Shown: positions 47,026-59,800 of the stretch, piece by piece | Position numbering within the stretch: position 1 is the first letter of the stretch | How the letters are laid out: each line of letters begins with the position of its first letter | Assembly (NCBI GenBank): GCA_951799425.1 | Contig: OX637409.1 | Location: 9,582,960-9,646,959 of the forward strand | Direction of reading: 5' to 3' | DNA from: Ilex aquifolium | Lineage: Eukaryota > Streptophyta > Magnoliopsida > Aquifoliales > Aquifoliaceae | Length of the DNA: 64,000 bases | Translations under genes and position numbers: made by a program | Notes under the pieces: generated by a model | What the model was told of the DNA's origin: nothing | Databases searched by the model: none | What the model saw: the letters and a program-made list of their open reading frames with translations, nothing else

Positions 47026-47562
47026 TGTAAGTGGATAAATTTCCTCTTATCCTCTGCGAACGGAGATATCCTTCCCCGAGTAAAGCTTTCTGCAAAACAA
47101 ACAAACAGTCCAAGATCGAAGTGCTTCGATCGAAGGCACTCCGATGCTTAAGTCAGTAGATGTAGATCAAAAAAGAATTGTGTTATGGAAGGATTGAACA
47201 TACCTTGCACCGAGCATCCTTGCTGACTTATATAGACTTTAGTGATTCCCCTTTCTGGGGAAGAAGATGGTACATCCTCCTCCCAACGGGATTCTCTGTT
47301 GGCTCTTCCCAAAATCTCTCTAACGCTCCCTTGATCTCAGCTTATGAGTTGTTGAGTTCACCTAGCTGGTACAACTAAACCCCTTAATCTTAGGCAGTTA
47401 TTGCGCTATTCGGTTCTTATCTCCATGTGGCCAAATCCTCTTGCTCGGTCATACTACTGATCTGAACAGTTAGGTTCGGTTTTGGCAGAACCAAAACACC
47501 ACGTGACTTCTTCTTTACCCACGTGATAATTTATCTACGTGGCATAATTTTATATCCCTTCA
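47026..47562 (-). repeat. 5' LTR of Tat element
   Basis: Starts (element sense) TGAAGGGATATAAAATTATG and ends CTTACA. A TATATAAG box lies on the minus strand at 47227-47234. The ACGTG triplet is present. The flanking duplication is AAAAC. Confidence 0.92.
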
Positions 47563-47567
47563 AAAAC

Positions 47568-48813
47568 AAAAGAAAAAAAAATATTATATTTGAGATGAAA
47601 TCTAATTCTGGAAAAAAAAAAATTGTCGGGTAATAGAAGAGGAAGATAGTTTATCATCAGAAAAGTAATTCAGTAATGTAGACCAGTTAGTCAACTAAGT
47701 GTGGAACGGGGAGGGGTGTATAATTGAAAAAGAATAAAGAACGCAAGCGTATCAGAAGGGTGCATCGTGAATGGCACGTTTGGGTTTATTGATTATGGTT
47801 GTGGATTCTATTAGTAATGAGTGGTGGGTCTCATTAAGGTCAAATTTCTCTAAACTCTATTGAAATGACCAAATGTTACAAACCGGAAGAATAACTACTT
47901 GTCTATTAATATAATATCCCCACGAAATGTGTACAACCTTTAATATTTACTTTACTTTAAAAATGAAAAGAACAAAAAAGAAGTTATAAAGCATAGGGAA
48001 TCAAGCCACCCTCAATTTGATTTGCAATAATCAATCTCAACTTCAAAATATGAAGGCAAGAATAAGGATTTGGTAACCGAGTAAATATTGGGTGTAACGG
48101 TGACACTACGTCATCAATGTCATATAATGTCACTAATCAATTAAAATAACAAATAGAATTGGTAAATATCACTACTCCAACATAACAGTTATTAGATAAG
48201 TTAGTTACTAATAGTTATTAAAACAGCAGAGCCCATTAAGTGTACTTGGTATTCTATCACTGCTTTGGTGAAACCACGTGACATTAATAACGTGATATTT
48301 TTGTCCAAACTTAGGTGAGATTTGAATTCATAATTTTTTTTTTCCTTACAATGCCATATTTGCACTTAACGAACTATATTTTGAAGAAAACCAAGAGCAT
48401 AGATCCAAGAAGCACATGCACCACAGAGCTTACCGTGGAAGGATTAAACTAAGAGTACAAAATGCACAAGTAGGTGATTGCTTACTCAGCATTACTGTTC
48501 AATTATCCAACTTAATTCACTACTCATTATATTAACAATATGCAATAGGGAATGAGAGACCTCCATTTCGTATGTCCATACTGGCTACGAATGCTATTAC
48601 CATAACTTTCTACTAGTGGCTCCACCCATGCATGCACAAGATTTATAACCCCCCCTTTTTTTTTTATGCTTTTAATTTTTTTTCCTCATCCTTAGTCTTT
48701 CTCACTCTTATCACTTGAGAATTGAACCTTTGGATTCCACGGGTAGTAGAATTGATTTTTAAGAAAAAAAGAATAGTAAGTGATTATTGGTGAAGGATAC
48801 ATGTAGATTATAA
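47568..48813. other. AT-rich intergenic sequence
   Basis: Nothing recognised beyond homopolymer runs. Confidence 0.4.
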
Positions 48814-48821
48814 GGTACACA

Positions 48822-49286
48822 CAGGGCCGGCCCAACCTCATTGCAGATAAAGTTTGGGTTTTAGGTCCCACAATTTGAGAAAGCCCCACAATTTGTATTA
48901 TATAATTAACCCACATCAAAAATTTAACTTTACAAAATTTTTAAGTCCTATAAAAAAGTCTCAAAAAATTTAAATTTCAATAATTTGGGCTCATGATTCA
49001 ACCTATAATATTATAAAATTAAAAGTTAAAAAAAAAAAAAAAAAACTAAACGTATAAAAAATTTACTCAAAAGTCAAGTTATATTTATCGCACATTTACT
49101 CTCTTCTGATAAAAAACAAAAGTAAAAGTTAAAACATCTCTATTGACAATACTGATTCTTCCTCTATCACACACACATATAATAAATAATAAATTAATTA
49201 ATTTTTAATAAAATTTTAATATTAAAAATAAAATGCCTCATTCGATATTATCGCTTTAGGCCTCAAAATGCTTTGGGCCGCCCATG
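48822..49286. mobile_element. non-autonomous hAT element, 465 bp
   Basis: The ends CAGGGCCGGCCC and inverted CATGGGCGGCCC form terminal inverted repeats. A perfect 8-bp duplication GGTACACA flanks them (48814-48821 and 49287-49294). CAGGG-type ends with an 8-bp target site define the hAT superfamily. The interior is AT-rich and non-coding. Confidence 0.9.
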
Positions 49287-49294
49287 GGTACACA

Positions 49295-51680
49295 ATGATA
49301 GAATATGATGAGAAAGAATAATTATTTAAACTTCATAATTTCAAATATTAAGAGATTAGAATAGTTGGAGATAACGGTGTGAGAGTATAATTTGATAGGA
49401 TTTTAAGATGCTGGCCATATAGTCTTATTAGTGGATATCCCTAACATTAATTTCTTGGCACTCCTTTGATGTCATGCCAAAGTTTATTAGTGTGAGGTAA
49501 TGTCGTAAAAATTATGTTACATCATTACATGCGAAGAAATAAAGGCTGAAATTTTAATTTGAGTTGAGAACCTTAAAAGACTTTCCTTATCATCGGGATT
49601 AGAGCTTTGATTCAACCTCTTCCACTTTTCTCTCCCTATATGCAATAATGAAGTGTGAGCTAAATTGAATACAATAATCTTTACCTATCTACTTTCCAAT
49701 ATATATATATAATTATATAGCTATTATAATAAAGGGCAGGTGGTGGTTTCATTGTACGACCTATGCAATCTCTTTGCATATTTTAATGATTTTAAATTTA
49801 TCTCTTTGCATATTTTAATGATATTTAAATTTAAAGTAAATCGCATCCAATGCCTCCCCCTTCCGCAATTCATTATAAAGCCCATGTCAACTTCCCAATT
49901 CCTCAAATTTTTTACATTATTTTAATGATAATTAATATATATATAGTTTATATATGATGTCCCACCACAAATGAGTCCTCCTAATCATTCATCTCCTCAT
50001 AATCAAAGGTTGCTTAGAAAATGAGCCCCAACCTAGAGTATATCCAAAGGTATAGAAATCATTTATATTTAGTATTTTATTGATGCACTAGTTTAATTAA
50101 AATAAATATACCATTAAGTTCGGATGAGATTCTGGTCCATTTGATAATAATAACACGACTGACTATTAAAAGGTGATACATACCCTGATCTTTCAAGTTT
50201 CATATTATTTTAATAAGATTCTTCACACAAATTTATATTTCTAATTTTTCAAATATCCTTGACAAGGGCATTACCTATTGATCACATGGTTTAGGAAATG
50301 CATTTGGATAAAATTAAGCATTTTTTAGAAATGTTTTTAAAATTTGTGCTATTTGCTAAAACTTTAGCATTAGTCTCTCAGTACCATTGGAAGAATGGAT
50401 AATCCATTGATGCTGGAGCTACTTCTAATTTTTTTTGTACTTTAATTGTAATGTCTTTATCTTTCATGACAAAAAAACACAAATGTTCATCTCTTTAGTA
50501 TAGATATTTAAACTTCGTATGAAAACAGATATGGGAACTACACTTAGAATAATGTGGATGACGATAATGAAATAACAATGCATATATAATATCTATTTTC
50601 GGTACTGGATTAGGACTGCTAAGGGATCAAGACATTACCATATTTTTTGGACTTTCTCACTTGGTGCTTTAGCCAATAACAAAATTTATAAATTTTTTTT
50701 ATTTATAAAATTAATCATTGAGAAAAATTGACAAAAAACATATTAAGAGAATCCGAATCCCAAAATCTTTTTATCTTTAAACAACTGTATTTTAGTTTCA
50801 TTGGTGGTAAATGATCTTTGTTGAGAACATTCGATCCATAATAGAGGGGTTCAATTATTATAGTACTAAAATATAATTTTTTTAATATTAAGAGATATTT
50901 TTTTTTATTGAATATAAAAAGAAAATATTTATAATACATATTTTTCCTCTAATTTATATCAATTTTAACACAGTATCACAGCAGTACCTTAATCTTATCC
51001 TAAATTATGCATTTCGTTATCTACTACACATGTCACGGCACTATTTAATACCCCCCACCCACCATCCGTGTCTTGCGTTCCCATTATCATGTTGGGTCTA
51101 TTTCCTACTGATGGTGACACAAAAGCCATGAAAGCTTAGTTTGACTAACCGGGTAAACCCACCCCACAAGAAGTAAAGAAAAAGAATACTACAAGAACTT
51201 GTTATTGTCTAGTGATGATTACACACGCATATGAAATTGTCTGGTGAATAACAATTTGAATTTTTTATTTAATATTTGAGTTCAAGGGTTCATAATTATA
51301 ACAGCTCGTTAAGGTTAAACTTATTTTTTTAGTACTCAAAACATCTGGTGGAACTTCAACTTTGGCCCGGATGTAAGTGCGGTAAAATTTCTTATAAATA
51401 GTTAATGTTGAGAAGTAATGTTCCTTGATAAATATGTAGAGTTACCTATTTACAAAATTATTTTTTGAAGAAAAAAAAGAAGAAGCATATACTTCTCTGT
51501 CTCTCTCATATGTATACATGCGAGTAATACGTAAATTTCATAGCCACCTCATACAGATGAGTTGTGGTGGACCCTTGCGAAAAAAAGTGATGCATGCTCC
51601 ACAATCGCATACATGTATTTTTTGTGAAGTGCGCCTGCAATTGCGGATTCTGTTTATTATAAAGGTGAGACTACTAAAAA
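49295..51680. other. AT-rich intergenic sequence with a small tandem duplication
   Basis: A 32-33-bp direct duplication (CTCTTTGCATATTTTAATGA start) occurs at about 49769-49834. No gene or element ends recognised in the rest. Confidence 0.45.
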
Positions 51681-52146
51681 GTAAGAGGTCGTTTGATAAT
51701 ATTTTTGTTTTCACGTCTTCAAAAAAATTAAAAACAGAGACAATTTTTGTCTCTGTTTTGTGGTAAACACTGAAACATAAAACATATTTGGGAGTCATTT
51801 GTGTCTATTAAATTATGAGAATAAAAACAAAAAACATGTTTGGTAACTACTTCAAGTATTCAACCACCAATAGAATTGCAGCAAGACTTCTTCAAAAATC
51901 ACAAGCCAACAAACCCCTCATACCAACAGCAGTTTTAGGCCGTCCAGTAGGCAATCCTCATTGATATTGTCTCCATAACAAACCAAAAACAAAACTACAA
52001 AGACATATTCACATAAAAATCTACAAAGGAGAAGTCTTGCTATAACAGGAAGATCCTCTTTGTGATATACAAATGCTTCCAAGTGAAATGATTCACACCA
52101 TTCAATCCTAATTACAAGACACACACAGACACCGCACATTACACTC

Positions 52147-52232
52147 TCCAATCTCCATTTAAACAGGCCACTTTAATCCCTATTACACCAATGATTAAAT
52201 TCAATGACTGTATTTCTTTTCCAATTCCAATG
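52147..52232 (+). repeat. direct repeat, first copy
   Basis: About 85 bp (CAATCTCCATTT..., ...GACTGTATTTCTTTTCCA) recurs at about 52938-53023 with few changes. The solo LTR lies between the two copies. Confidence 0.75.
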
Positions 52233-52339
52233 ATTGTACACAATCTCAGCACAAAGAATGGTAAGCAACTAATGCAAATCATAGTACATGGAACCAATTA
52301 ACAATCCCTACACTACACCAAAAACCAAGGCCTTATTTT

Positions 52340-52850
52340 TGTTGGGAAAAATAGGCTTTCCCACAAGTGTAAATCAATGGAAACAATATAAATAAAATGA
52401 CAGAAAATAAATGAGCACACAAGATTTACGTGGTTCCCTCAAATTGAGGTACGTCCACGACGACCTGTAGGTCAGTTTCTTCCACTATCACCAAAGGAGT
52501 TTACAAAGTGGCCAAAAGGCATAAGCCTTACAAACACACAAAGGTGTAAATCACAAGAGGAAAATACCTCACAAAATAAGTAAGCCAAATCTCCAAGAAC
52601 AAACCCGCAAGCAAAGCCTTCTTGCCGAGCCAACGGAGAACCAAGGAACCAAAGAAAAATGACAAAGGACTTGTCTACCATTTGGCTGCCGAAATTCCTT
52701 TTACTTGAAGACTCCAAACCAAACCTTGGATATGCCAAGAGTCATGCATTGGAAAGCCACCAAAGTCATGTGCTAACCAAGGTGCATGCCAAAATTAACA
52801 AGACTATATTTAGTAAATAGATGGATCCCAATAAGGAGGGAAACCCAACA
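52340..52850. mobile_element. solo LTR, 511 bp
   Basis: Begins TGTTGGGAAA and ends AAACCCAACA, with a perfect ATTTT duplication on both sides (52335-52339 and 52851-52855). No internal retrotransposon region remains, as expected after recombination between the two LTRs. The superfamily is not certain; TGTTGGG...CCCAACA is frequent in Ty1/copia LTRs. Confidence 0.85.
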
Positions 52851-53039
52851 ATTTTTCCTTAGAACAGGCAGCATGCACTAATCTTGATGCAACAGTAGCT
52901 TCCCAACAACAGGCAGAGAATCAGTCTGAACAGCATCTTCAATCTCCATTTGAACATGCCACTTTAATCCCTAATACACCATTGATTAAATCCAATGACT
53001 GTATTTCTTTTCCATTTCCACTACCAATTCCAATTTCAA

Positions 53040-53600
53040 CACACAGAGACAGACACTCAGACACATACTCAACACACTAACACACACATACAAACACACA
53101 TACCCACACACACTAACACACATACCCACAAATTACCCACAAATCGACACACATAAGCGCACACACACACACACACACACACATACAAACACATATCTGA
53201 GCTAGATCTATGTATATATATGCATATATATACACATATATATGTATATATAGATTTTTATATCCATACTTTCACAGCAACCTTTCAGCTCGATCGACAG
53301 ACGATTTTGTTGAAGAAGCCAGCAACGAAGATTGATTCGTTCAAGCAGACAACAAGCTTCATTCCATCTGTGCATATATGCACAGATCTGTGTATATATA
53401 CATATATATACACATATCTATGTGTATATATATAGAGAGAGAGATGAGATGAGATAGGGAGAAAGAGAGAGAAAGATAAGGGGCTTACCTCTCCGTCGGT
53501 GAGAGAGAGGAGAGGAGATCGCTGCTTCTCGTCGGTGACGGTGAGAGAATAGAGAGAGTGAAGCAGCGATGGAGAGGAGAGAGAAATGAGTGGGTTTAAA
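53040..53600. repeat. CA, TA and GA microsatellites
   Basis: CA-rich run at about 53041-53185, alternating TATATA/CATATA blocks at about 53210-53435, then GAGA-rich sequence to about 53600. Confidence 0.8.
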
Positions 53601-53935
53601 TAGTTTCACGAAAAAAAACTATTTTTGCTGCTGAGGAAGTTCGAAACCCGAATCTCATTAATTTCCTTTAGCGCGTGTTTTTGTTTTGCTTGTTTCCTAG
53701 AACACAAATTTTTTGTTCCCATTTTTTTGTCTTTGTCTCCAAAACAACTTATATAAAACAAAATCAAAAACAGTATCTAAACATATTTTTGTTTTCATTT
53801 TTGACAAAAATTGAAAATAAAAACACAAAACACAAGACAAAGACAGTTACCAAATGACCCCTAAATGTTACAGTTCAATTGTTCTCACTATAGCTTAACA
53901 GCTCTAATATATTTTTACTTAATTTTTTTTATTTA

Positions 53936-55338
53936 TCTATACTGCTAATAAAAGGAGGTTAAGTGAAATTTTTTTGATTGACTATTATATATCCCTATTA
54001 AAAAGGTTAAAACCAACTATATCCTTATATATATAATTATTAAATATTAATTAAATATTCAAATGACCCTTCATATACTTCCATTACCACACAAATTATT
54101 GTTCCTTATACTGTACATTTACATTTATTTATTTCACAAGTTGATGACACTCTCTCTGTCTTAAATTCTTTTTACCAACCATTTAGTTTACAATACAACC
54201 ATTATCTAATTCTATTTTTATAGCCACTTAATTTCCTATTAATTCATTGATACACTTGTACATGATTGTTCAAATAATAGTATATAAAAAGTCACTCTTT
54301 ACCTTCAAATAATTGGACTTTTAATCCTTCCTCCAAACACATACCGTAAAAGCTTTCAGTTTGTTTAATTTACTATTTGACTTTTCAAATTTTAACTTAA
54401 TATTGATTAATCGATTTGATCCTTTATTTCATACACATTCTCTATTCTTTTGTAACAATCAAAATACAGAAGTTAGAAAACTCCCATAGTTATTAAGTTC
54501 CACAATTATGTAAATTATTTTCTTTATTTCTCTTTCCACCAATCAATTTATCTCACTTTTTGTGTTTGTTTTTGTATTCTGTGTGTGAATATATATGTTT
54601 CCTTTATTTTTTTTATTCTAATTAAGGTTTGTTCATTTTGACAATGAAGAAAACTCAACATCTAAGAGTGACGAACGGTGGATGACATATGAAGACGATG
54701 ACCTGACATGAGATATGACCAAAATTTGCATAATTTTGTTCAATCTCACTATTTTGTATTAATTTTGACTAGATAAATGTTGGAAGAATTTGACAAGTTT
54801 AGTGGATTTAGTCAATATAGACATAGGCTCTCAAGAATATATGATCAAGCACAAAATTCAGAGAAATAATTTATCAAAACACAAGAATATTGTTATCTAT
54901 TAAGATGTGCAAATCCTCTATACTAAGACAACATAAGCTTTATATAACTATTTATTGTTTTGTTTAATATAACATAATTATTAGATATGTTCATGCACTC
55001 ATTCCCCATAATTTTAGGAGATAAATTTATTTGGTTTGCTCACTGGCCATCTCCTCAAGGTGCAGAGACTACAATAGTGAAGTGAAATTTAAGCAGACTG
55101 GGATGACGAAATAGCTTGTAGAGTCTTGACAACCTCTTAATTTCAGTTAGAAACCCATTTTGTTTTTTAGATGATAGGAAATAAAGTAAATTGAAATAAA
55201 ACATTTAATTTTTTTTCCTGGAAGTTTGAGCGTATCGAGTTAACCTTAATAAAAGCTTAAGAGTTGTTTCTCTTACAATAAGAAAACAAAACTATAATTC
55301 GAAATAGTCCACGTGCAACACAGACGTACACCAACTAA
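53936..55338 (+). mobile_element. single non-autonomous Helitron, 1.4 kb
   Basis: Begins TCTATACTGCTAATAAAAGG after an A and ends CCAACTAA followed by T, the A|TC...CTRR|T pattern. A decayed hairpin (ACGTGCAACACAGACGTA, about 55312-55328) lies 6 bp before the end. No Rep/helicase. A short open stretch near 54635-54712 preceded by an AG acceptor could be a captured exon piece. Its ends differ from the array family. Confidence 0.75.
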
Positions 55339-58250
55339 TTATGTATTAAAAGGTGATTCAATCATGTATAAACACACCTCACTTGAATCATAATGAATGA
55401 TTTAACATTAAAAAATTATAGCAAAAGTGTAATAGAGGAATCCAAATGCAATTTGGTGTTACTTTAATAATTATAATAAAATTACATTATTAAGTCAGTA
55501 AAATACGTCAAATTTTTAAGTATAAATAACATTACTCTTCTTTTATACATCCCCCTTCCATTCCATTTAAGAGGGAGGGATACGTTTCGCCAAAGTTGAT
55601 AATGATGAACTTAGAATTTTTAATATATTCTACTTAAATGGGGTCTAATGTGTGTATATATATATAATTTTTTTTTTTTCCGTAGGTGGTATGATTTTTA
55701 AATGATTAGGCAGAGATCTCAATTGTTGTTAAATTTGTCTCCTACTACAAAATTTAACTCCTTCCCTTCTATGGCCATAGGTATGGGGACTTTTTGAGTG
55801 GATTCAGACCCATTACTTTACAGGTTTCGCACCAACCAGCCATTAAGAACAATCAGACCGTCGAAGTAGAATGCAACATTAACAATTTTGTATTATTGGT
55901 CCAATTTATTTTTCTAGGATGAATCGCCATCCATTGGCCAACCGATATCGATAAGACTAGGATTAAATTAACATATCTAGCACAACTACGTAGTGACTCT
56001 ACCGACTTAATTAATTGGGACCTTCGAATATTAGACATTAGTTCAATAGTAACTCAAATGGTAATAAAAAAGAGATGTAAATTCAAACGTTTTGAGTTTG
56101 AATTTTGACAACCCTTGAGACCAGACATTCGACATTTATGCCTCATGAACACCCTAATTTCAATGTGAAAGACTAAGATGTTCATGAAATATGCAGAAGT
56201 TAACTTAAACATTCTTCACCGTTGACAAAAAAAATTAAATGTTTTATTTCAAAGTAGTTTTGTGATTTGACGATGGAGATTGAGGTTTGAAAGACTCGAC
56301 AAATGTCCGCCGCACATGGGTTGGTTCCAATGCCCGAAAGCCATTGGGCCATGGACTTTTCTTGACTCAGCTCACCACGTGGATGAAGACCCAGTTTGAT
56401 TAACTGACCTGTACGGTTTTAGGCCCCCTTGGGCCTATCCGATGGACTCTCTTTCTTTGGGATGGATAGTCCAGCTCATTTACTTAGTCAATGACTAGTA
56501 ACTAGCTCTATCAATTATGTGGAGTGAAGCGAGTTTGTATCAAAAAATATTTCTTTCATACTCAATTTATTTATTAATTTGTGTCTAACGAATTGTTTTA
56601 TAAGGAGTATATACACGAATCGTGTCGTTTATTTCTTTTGATTGACTTCACTCATATCTAATTCGTTTATTAATCGTGTCGAGTGGAGTCCACTCATTTA
56701 TGAAATGAATGGCTTAAAAAAAATCTAAATCTTATAATTTTATATTGTATTAATGGGTCATTGACACCCTTTCTAGTAACTTAATTGTGTGACAATGGTG
56801 ATAAGATATTAAGAGAAAAAAAATGAAACAAGTGATTTCCTTAGATTTATCCTACAGCAAAATCACAAATTTTTTTCCCGCTGGGCCCATCAGAAGATCT
56901 GGTTTCTTTCAATCGTGGGATTCTCAAGTTCAAAAAAAAAAAATTTAAATAAACGTGGGGATTCTGATTTTATTTTTCTCTGTTCCGAATATATGAGTCT
57001 TAAATATGATTCGTGCATAAAGATATTATATAATAAAAAAAATTAAGAATTATAACAAATGAATATTCATTGAAAAAAGTTATTAAAATTGTAAATCTTT
57101 CTATTGTATTATTTTTTGAAATTAGATTTATAAGAATAATTATGAGACTTATAATATGTAATATTATGCTCTCATCAGTCATTTTTATCGAAATGTGTTT
57201 TTACCTCGTCAGTCAATTATCGACTCCAGATTCTAATTGATATGCATAATTTATGATATTTACGAGCATCTCTAATTCTAACTCAAATTTAAAGAAGGGT
57301 GAAATATAATTATTAGTTTTGTAAAAGGTAATAAAAATATTACTATTGATGATTTGAGTAAAGGTTTGAATTTTTCTTAATTTAGGTAAAATTTTTAGTC
57401 TCCCATAATTTGGTATAAGTTTGGTATAGGATTTAGAGAAAGTTTTTAAAGGTTCTTTTACTCAAATTTAATTTAATTTTTTTAAAAAAATATAAGGATT
57501 AAAGATGCAGAATTTCACTCTCACTCTCCCAATAGTTATATACCCCTCTTCTAAATTTGTTTGAATTGTTTCTTGACTTTCTAAGGTTTGTCATGGCATA
57601 ATTTTTATGATACTGGTTTCATCTCTGTGTGCATTTATATTGGCTATGGAATTAGCATGCATTTTCACCTCGAACATTGACCTTTCGGCTTAGTAGTTAT
57701 TTAATTCACGTAATTGATCAAGAAACAAAGGAAGATTTGAAAAAGACAAATCAAACTATGAACCATGTTGGAGTATTTTAATAAAAATAAAAGTAGCCTT
57801 TATTATTTATATAATTTATATTGCAATAAATTCATTTTTATTTGTAACTTTATTTTAACTTGATTATATAAATTTATTTATATATTTATAAGTCACATGT
57901 GTTACAAGTCTAAGCATTAGTATCTATATAATAAAAATTGTAATAGTGAAATATAGTGGTCCATAAGTTACATATGTAATATTTATTATGAGAATTATTT
58001 CGTGAGCGCTATATTAAATTTGGTCAATAAATTAAAAAGATCAAAATAATTGAATTTTATGAGTTAATAGTCAATTATTTTGGGCCAGGAGTTATATCTT
58101 CCATACATCTATTGTTTGGATAACAAAGGATCAAGTTCTTATGTCTTCTTCTCTTTTTTTGTGGTATACATTATGTTATATTTTTGGGGCAAAGAAATGT
58201 GTATGTGAAGTTTCTACTTCTCAAGATTGTGTAAACCTAGAGAAGTTATA
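55339..58250. other. AT-rich intergenic sequence
   Basis: No gene supported. A possible Helitron 5' end (TCTATATAATAAAAATTG near 57925) has no matching 3' end. Confidence 0.4.
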
Positions 58251-58340
58251 ATGACATGGCATAGAAGATTGGGACATCCACATGATCAGAGACTAGAGCA
58301 GATGGCGCTTCTTGGATTGTCTCCTCTTCCTCCTGAATGA
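58251..58340 (+). pseudogene. Ty1/copia GAG-pre-integrase fragment
   Basis: MTWHRRLGHPHDQRLEQMAL followed by LGLSPLPPE and a stop. The WHRRLGHP motif is the hallmark of the copia pre-integrase (zinc) region. Nothing else of the element is recognisable around it. Confidence 0.7.
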
Positions 58341-58640
58341 GAAACATTTTTAATACGCACTACGTGTCAACTGTCAAAGCACTGCAATCTTCTGTTCATC
58401 AAAACTCAAAAATCTTTCGAGGAAAGTCTTCGCTGACGCTTGCCTCTAGCTGAATTCACTTAGGTCACGCCTTGGTTGCTGCCTAGCCTCCTGTGTTGGT
58501 GTCGCTTGACTGTTGTATTCTAGAGGCGATGTGTTGTGATCTAATACACCAGACATTTTGTCCGTAGAGATACAAACCGTCTTAAAAAAAATAACTTTGT
58601 CTATGTCTAAACTCAAGCTTAATACTTTATCTGAAATATA
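58341..58640. other. unassigned spacer between copia and Athila fragments
   Basis: No coding sequence or element ends recognised. Confidence 0.35.
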
Positions 58641-59330
58641 CTATTTATCTCAAATTGAACGACGATTGAGGTAAGTGCAATAATTCTCCCAATTTCATGT
58701 TTACACAATTTGCCGGATTCATGTCTATTTCTAATAAATAGACACTAATGATCACAAAGCAGTAGAGACTTTATGTATAATGTCATATTTATGTATAAGG
58801 GTAGCAAATTGGCGGTTACAAAAATGTAAACTACCATCACTAATAATTACCCTAGGCATCCCAAATGTAGAAAAAATGAAATTTAAGAAATTTGATCACA
58901 ATCTTATGATCATTAGTCCAAGTTGAAATAGCCTCTACCTATTTAGACACATAATCCACAGCCAATAAAATATAAAAATAACTTAAAAAAAACAGGGAAT
59001 GAACCTATGAAATCAATACCCAAACAATCAAACACCTCTATCACAAGGATGGGGGTGAGGGGCATCATATTCCGAATACACTACCCAACCTTTGACAATG
59101 CTCACAGCTCTTACAAAATTGGTAGTAATCTTTGAAAAAAGTTGGCCAATAAAAGTCACACTACAAGTTCTTAGCTGAAGTCTTCTTAGAGGAGAAATGA
59201 CCTCCTCGTGTCTCTGAATGGTAAAAAAAAATAATTTGCTGTTGTTCATCATTTGGCACACATCTCCACATTGCCTGATCAAGGCAATACTAGAATAAGT
59301 AGGGATTATCAAAATAGAAATTTTTTACCT
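58641..59330 (-). pseudogene. Athila integrase (decayed)
   Basis: Minus-strand pieces read RGGHFSSKKTSAK, a CEHCQRLGSVFGI zinc block and DYVSKWVEAIST with the first Asp, then NDHKIVIKFLK. Stops are frequent. The VSKWVEAI and KVVIKFLK blocks are typical of Athila/Tat integrases. The C-terminal part is lost. Confidence 0.8.
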
Positions 59331-59399
59331 CTACCAAAAATTTTCTTTTCTCTTGAGGACTCCAATGAACCGGTAATTGCCATGTAACAAGAAAATTAA

Positions 59400-59800
59400 C
59401 TATGTCAGCAAACCAGAGACTAATTGTAATAACTGCAAATAAGTCTCATCAGGAAAAGTGTCAGGTATTGGAATATGCTCATGTGTGTCATCAAAAACAA
59501 AATGTGACAAATGGTCAGCGACCACGTTCTCAACTCCCTTCTTGTCTTTAATAATCAAATAGTATTCCTGAAGGAGGATGATCCACCTAATAAACCTTAG
59601 TTTCGCATCCTGCTTAAACAACAAATACTTCAAAGCAACATGATCAGTATAAATAATAATAGGTGAACCAATGATGCATAACCTAAACTTATCAAGAGCA
59701 AAAACCAAAGCTAGTAATTCTTTTTCAGTTGTCGTCTAATTCATTTGAGCTTCATTCAATGTTTTACTAGTGTAGTAGATGACATAGGGTTTCTTGTCCT
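59400..59800 (-). pseudogene. Athila RNase H
   Basis: Blocks on the minus strand: VFALDKFRLCIIGSPIIIYT, DHVALKYLLFKQDAKLRFIR and NVVADHLSHFVFDDTHEHIP. The order fits the connection of RNase H to the integrase linker. Confidence 0.85.

Larger units (their letters stand above)
37231..47562 (-). mobile_element. full-length Tat-type Ty3/gypsy retrotransposon
   Basis: LTRs at 47026-47562 (5' in element orientation) and 37231-37762 (3') are closely similar. A perfect 5-bp duplication AAAAC flanks the element (37226-37230 and 47563-47567). On the minus strand the order is primer site, gag, protease, reverse transcriptase, RNase H, a second archaeal-type RNase H, integrase, a tandem repeat and the 3' LTR. 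An extra gene lies on the opposite strand between the repeat and the 3' LTR. Dual RNase H plus an extra antisense frame are hallmarks of the Tat lineage. All frames are broken. Confidence 0.93.
51684..53862. mobile_element. terminal-inverted-repeat DNA element of about 2.2 kb, superfamily unsure
   Basis: The left end AGAGGTCGTTTGATAA and inverted right end AGGGGTCATTTGGTAA face each other. Both subterminal regions are rich in TTTTTGTTTTC and GTCTCTGTTTT-type motifs in opposite orientation. No clean target duplication is visible. It holds a solo LTR, a duplicated 85-bp segment and CA, TA and GA microsatellites, but no transposase. Confidence 0.55.

Noticed and set aside
57925..57945. Possible Helitron 5' end TCTATATAATAAAAATTG
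   Set aside because: No hairpin plus CTRR end could be paired with it downstream, and the motif is AT-rich enough to occur by chance.
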